DNA of 9,087 bases from DASWHD01 sp036393335. GTDB lineage: Bacteria > CG2-30-53-67 > CG2-30-70-394. The notes under the pieces were generated by a model. The model searched no databases and was not told the DNA's origin. It saw only the letters and a program-made list of their open reading frames with translations. The position numbers and the translations under genes are program-made. Shown in pieces: positions 6,427 to 9,087 of the stretch. The stretch covers positions 1 to 9,087 of the forward strand of contig DASWHD010000115.1 in assembly GCA_036393335.1 (NCBI GenBank), in the 5' to 3' direction. Every line of letters starts with the position of its first letter. The stretch's first letter is position 1.

Positions 6427-6458
6427 CAATCTGCGAAAATCTGCGAAATCTGCGGCAA
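6427..6458 (-). repeat. Right terminal inverted repeat of the GxxExxY cassette
   Basis: On the minus strand it starts TTGCCGCAG and has three CGCAGATT-type blocks. It mirrors 5982-6013 with four mismatches (three A/G and one A/T). It lies 8 bp beyond the tssG stop, so the cassette begins almost immediately after tssG. Confidence 0.85.
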
Positions 6459-6466
6459 GAGATGAT

Positions 6467-7486
6467 CTACGCCACGCGGGCGAGGCAGACCACCGGGTCC
6501 TCGGCGCAGGTGCCGAGCCAGGTGGTCCAGCCGAGGCGCGGGGCGGGATCGGCGGCACCGAGGCGCAGGGTTGGCACCTCCGCGCGGTGGAGCTGCACAT
6601 GCATGTCGCAGGCGAGAGGGTCGCGAAGGTAGAAGTGGATGAGGGCGAGACAGGCGCGCAGCGCCTGGCCGCCGGGGAGCAGCGCCTCGAACAGGGCGAA
6701 CGAGACGGGTCCGATCCGAAGCGCGAACTTGCCTGCGCGGTCGAAGACGCGGCGACCGATCACCGCCGTGTCACCGAGACGCGCCGTCGCGGTGCCGAGG
6801 CGCGCGAGCTGCTCCGGAGCGATCGTCACCCAGCGCGCGACACACTCCTCCACGCGCACCGCGACACCCCCAAGCTCGTCGCTCAGCAGGCACTCCAGAC
6901 CACGTGCCGAGTGGCTCTCACTGCCCAATAACCCGGCGTAGTGCAGCAGGTGGACCGGCTCCATCCCCACCACCGCCCCACACCCTTCCGTGGCCACGCC
7001 CACCAGGCCGAGCAACAGGGGCGACAGCTCGTCCATCCCACCCGTGCGGAACCGCAGGGCGTAGCGGTACTTCAGCCACGCCCGGTAGAACAGCGAGAGC
7101 AAGCGGTGGTGGAAGACGTCGAGGAACTCCCGGCGGGCGGACTCGTCGTTCTGCCACAGGACCGCCTCGGTGAAGTACGCGGGGAGCGGCGAGTCCGCCC
7201 CATAGAGGCCGAGAAACGAGGTGGTGAGCTGGAGGCGTGGACCGCTCGCGGCCATGCCGCCCTCGACCTCACGGATGTCCACCACGTCGCTGGCGGGGAA
7301 GGCACAGTCCGCCGCCGGGCGCAGGCGGATCGCCTCGCGCTGCGCGGGTCCCGCGCCACCGATCGGTGCCGCGTCGGGACGCGCGGCCTCCAGCAGGCGG
7401 AGGGCCTGAAAGAAGGGGAAACGCCGCGCCTCCGCCAGCAGGCGGCGCATCACAGGAGAGTCTGTCGCCCGAGGCGCGCCGGCCAT
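6467..7486 (-). CDS. tssG: T6SS baseplate wedge subunit TssG
   Basis: This 339-residue baseplate protein, with TssE, TssF and TssK, forms the wedges on which the sheath assembles at the inner membrane. Family landmarks are the N-terminal FPFFQALRLLE at 23-33, the hallmark TTSFLGLYGADSPLPAYFTE at 88-107, and the helix FLDVFHHRLLSLFYRAWLKY at 121-140. The C-terminus has the usual LGWTTWLG stretch. Length is normal. The ATG at 7486 is chosen because GGGGAGG lies 7 nt upstream. An alternative ATG at 7450, forming TGATG with the tssF stop, would drop 12 residues and has no good ribosome site. The 37-nt overlap with tssF implies coupled expression. The GxxExxY cassette begins 8 bp after the stop. 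Confidence 0.96.
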   Translation of the reverse strand: MAGAPRATDSPVMRRLLAEARRFPFFQALRLLEAARPDAAPIGGAGPAQREAIRLRPAADCAFPASDVVDIREVEGGMAASGPRLQLTTSFLGLYGADSPLPAYFTEAVLWQNDESARREFLDVFHHRLLSLFYRAWLKYRYALRFRTGGMDELSPLLLGLVGVATEGCGAVVGMEPVHLLHYAGLLGSESHSARGLECLLSDELGGVAVRVEECVARWVTIAPEQLARLGTATARLGDTAVIGRRVFDRAGKFALRIGPVSFALFEALLPGGQALRACLALIHFYLRDPLACDMHVQLHRAEVPTLRLGAADPAPRLGWTTWLGTCAEDPVVCLARVA

Positions 7487-9087
7487 CGGTAGACCTCCCC
7501 TTGCCGCACCCCACGGACCGTGAGGCGGGTGAAGGCGTTGACGGTGGAGAGGGTGGCGAACAGCTCGTTCAACACGCTGCCGAACAGGACCATATCCCCC
7601 TCGCCGGTGAAGCTCTCCTCGTCGAGGTCCACCGACACGTCGCTGCCGCGCACCGGCGCGCCGCGAAACAGCAGGTCGGTGGAGGTGGCGTGCACGGTGC
7701 GGATGCCGTCCAGGCGGAGCTGGTTCGCCGCCGCCGCCTGACGATCGACCCGCGCCTGGAAGTTGTACAGCGACAGGATGCCGCGCAGGACGTCGGCGCT
7801 CATCATCGGCAGTCGGCTCAGCGCGAGGTGCGAGATCAGGCGCCAGTGCAGCCCCTCGCCGAGGGGCGGCGGCACGGCGCCGGTGACCCGCGTGATGTTG
7901 GTGAAGGTGGCGTACTCGGGTGACGTGCTGGTCGCGACGTGGATGTCGCCTACCCCGAGGCTCGACGGCAGGCGGCGATTGGTGCAGGTCATCTCGATAC
8001 CGATGGTCTCGGTGGGCGGCAGGGCCGCCGCGCCGCTCTGGGAGACGAAGGTGATGTAGCTCTCCGTCCCCTGGCCAACCACCGAATCCACGAGCCGGGT
8101 GTGGTAGAACAGGGCGTCGCGATCGCGCGCCGCCATCTCGTGAGAAAAGGCGTAGAACGGCTCATAGCGCCGCTCCTGGCTGGTGCCCTGCTCCCAGCCC
8201 ACCACCCGGTCGATGGCGTAGATCTCGTAGTGGGCCGGGTCCTTGCCCTCCGGCCGGATCCGGTAGGCCGTACGGTCGTGCTCGACCCGCAAGGGGTCGG
8301 AACGGTGCGGGAAGAGATTCACCACCGGCGTGCAGAACAGGCGCAGATTATCGGCCGACACCCGCGGCATCTCCCCCGCAGGGCGCCGGTAGCGCAGGCG
8401 CACGACCCACTCCTCGGCCTCGCCCAGCTCGCTGGTGGCGAGATCAGTGAGGTCGACGGCGAGAAACTTCGCCGCCAGGGCGAAGTACTCCTGTACCAGG
8501 CGATAACCGGGAAAGGCGTTGGGCGGGTACGGCAGGAGCGTCTCCTCGTCGCTGAAGCCGCACGGCCGCACCGCTTGCGCCGGCCGGTCGCGGCGCGCGG
8601 TCACCTTGCCCGCGACGCGCGCCTCAATGGTGAGGCCGGTGGCGAGGCGCGTGAATAGGAGATAGAGGCCATACATCTGCCGTGGCTCGCCGTGCAGGAG
8701 AAACCGTAAGTGCTGCACATCCAGCGCGGCGAGGCTCACCCCTTCCAGGGGACGGAGCGCCAGGACCAGGCGCGGGCTTTCACCCGCCGGCTCCTCGATG
8801 CGCGCGTCGGTGAGCTCGATGGGCCACATCTCCACGGCCGCCGCGGTGCGAAACCGACACGGGGTGCCATCCACTGGCACCGAGTGAATCTCGACCCCTC
8901 GCGCCACCACCTGGCGGTCGCGCAGGGCCGCCGGCCGCGGCCGGAACTCGACCACGGACATCGCGGGAATCGGCCGCAGGTAGTGGGGCCAGAGTAGCCC
9001 CATGAGGGTGTGGGTGATCTCCGGAAGCTCGTCATCGAGCTTTTGCCGGATCCGCCCGGTGAGGAAGGCAAACCCCTCCAGGAGGCG
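7450..9087 (-). CDS. tssF: T6SS baseplate subunit TssF (N-terminus beyond the window)
   Basis: The visible 545 codons cover nearly all of the T6SS baseplate wedge protein TssF, which works with TssG as a heterotrimer and contacts the sheath and membrane complex. The frame is open from the right edge of the window. It begins RLLEGFAFLTGRIRQKLDDE, the conserved TssF start region, followed by LWPHYLRPIPAMSVVEF. The internal ATG at 9003 is therefore not the true start; about 40-50 residues are probably missing. Further landmarks are HWRLISHLALSRLPM in the middle of the C-terminal half and the end motif LFGSVLNELFATLSTVNAFT, followed by EVYRWPARLGRQTLL. No frameshift or missing segment is seen. 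Its stop overlaps tssG by 37 nt. Confidence 0.97.
   Translation of the reverse strand, partial: RLLEGFAFLTGRIRQKLDDELPEITHTLMGLLWPHYLRPIPAMSVVEFRPRPAALRDRQVVARGVEIHSVPVDGTPCRFRTAAAVEMWPIELTDARIEEPAGESPRLVLALRPLEGVSLAALDVQHLRFLLHGEPRQMYGLYLLFTRLATGLTIEARVAGKVTARRDRPAQAVRPCGFSDEETLLPYPPNAFPGYRLVQEYFALAAKFLAVDLTDLATSELGEAEEWVVRLRYRRPAGEMPRVSADNLRLFCTPVVNLFPHRSDPLRVEHDRTAYRIRPEGKDPAHYEIYAIDRVVGWEQGTSQERRYEPFYAFSHEMAARDRDALFYHTRLVDSVVGQGTESYITFVSQSGAAALPPTETIGIEMTCTNRRLPSSLGVGDIHVATSTSPEYATFTNITRVTGAVPPPLGEGLHWRLISHLALSRLPMMSADVLRGILSLYNFQARVDRQAAAANQLRLDGIRTVHATSTDLLFRGAPVRGSDVSVDLDEESFTGEGDMVLFGSVLNELFATLSTVNAFTRLTVRGVRQGEVYRWPARLGRQTLL
7494..7500 (-). promoter_or_regulatory. Ribosome binding site of tssG, inside tssF
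   Basis: GGGGAGG lies 7 nt before the ATG at 7486, within the last codons of tssF. It decides between the two possible tssG starts in favour of the longer protein. Confidence 0.7.

Larger units (their letters stand above)
5982..6458. mobile_element. 477-bp inverted-repeat cassette carrying a GxxExxY gene
   Basis: Two 32-bp inverted repeats bound a single 125-codon gene with almost no spare sequence. The unit lies between tssG and clpV, which would otherwise be only 50 bp apart, the normal spacing inside such an operon. Both tss genes and the clpV ribosome binding site are undamaged. No transposase is encoded, so any movement would need an enzyme supplied from elsewhere or recombination between repeats. 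No clear target-site duplication is seen. The codon use of the gene inside is less GC-biased than its neighbours, which fits arrival from elsewhere. Calling it mobile is inference from the repeats, the position and the compactness. Confidence 0.6.

Noticed and set aside
5971..6461. GAG on both outer sides of the inverted-repeat cassette as a target-site duplication
   Set aside because: GAG at 5971-5973 is separated from the left repeat by a T-rich stretch, whereas the right GAG (6459-6461) abuts the repeat. Three bases at unequal distances are expected by chance.
7450..9003. tssF starting at the internal ATG at 9003
   Set aside because: Conserved TssF sequence (EGFAFLTGRIRQKLDDE) continues in frame to the window edge, so the true start lies outside.

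Overview
The window is a type VI secretion system (T6SS) gene cluster, all of it on the minus strand, from a GC-rich proteobacterium. In transcription order (right to left) it holds tssF (start cut off by the window edge), tssG, a small GxxExxY-family gene inside an inverted-repeat cassette, tssH/clpV, a 531-bp repeat-rich gap, a second and degenerate GxxExxY-like gene, and tssI/vgrG. The first five codons of one more gene overlap the vgrG stop. High GC, the T6SS gene set, a REP-like GTAGGAGCC palindrome and the GxxExxY cassettes suggest a gammaproteobacterium, possibly of the purple sulfur type (Chromatiaceae). That placement is inference from style only.

Right part (6467-9087): tssF and tssG encode the two baseplate wedge subunits. 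They overlap by 37 nt, and tssG has its own strong ribosome binding site inside the end of tssF. Middle (5940-6466): only 50 bp would separate tssG from clpV if a 477-bp unit were not sitting between them. The unit is bounded by two 32-bp inverted repeats (28/32 identical), each made of three CRCAGATT blocks, and it carries one intact 125-codon GxxExxY gene. Next (3276-5939) is clpV, an 887-residue double-AAA+ unfoldase that disassembles the contracted TssB/TssC sheath.

Left part (1-3275): the gap downstream of clpV holds a three-stem REP-like palindrome and a worn CGCAAAG-type repeat. It is followed by a 132-codon GxxExxY-like gene that has lost most of the nuclease residues, then, 12 bp on, by vgrG. 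VgrG is the spike protein and has an alanine-rich linker and a C-terminal transthyretin/Ig-like extension, which suggests docking of cargo. The next gene (MATEH...) begins within the vgrG stop in a TGATG arrangement, so it is probably a spike-associated cargo, adaptor or chaperone gene.

The T6SS genes themselves look ordinary and intact. The less ordinary part is the pair of GxxExxY homologues on either side of clpV: one looks young, with clear terminal repeats and more A/T-ending codons, and the other looks old, host-like in codon use and catalytically dead.
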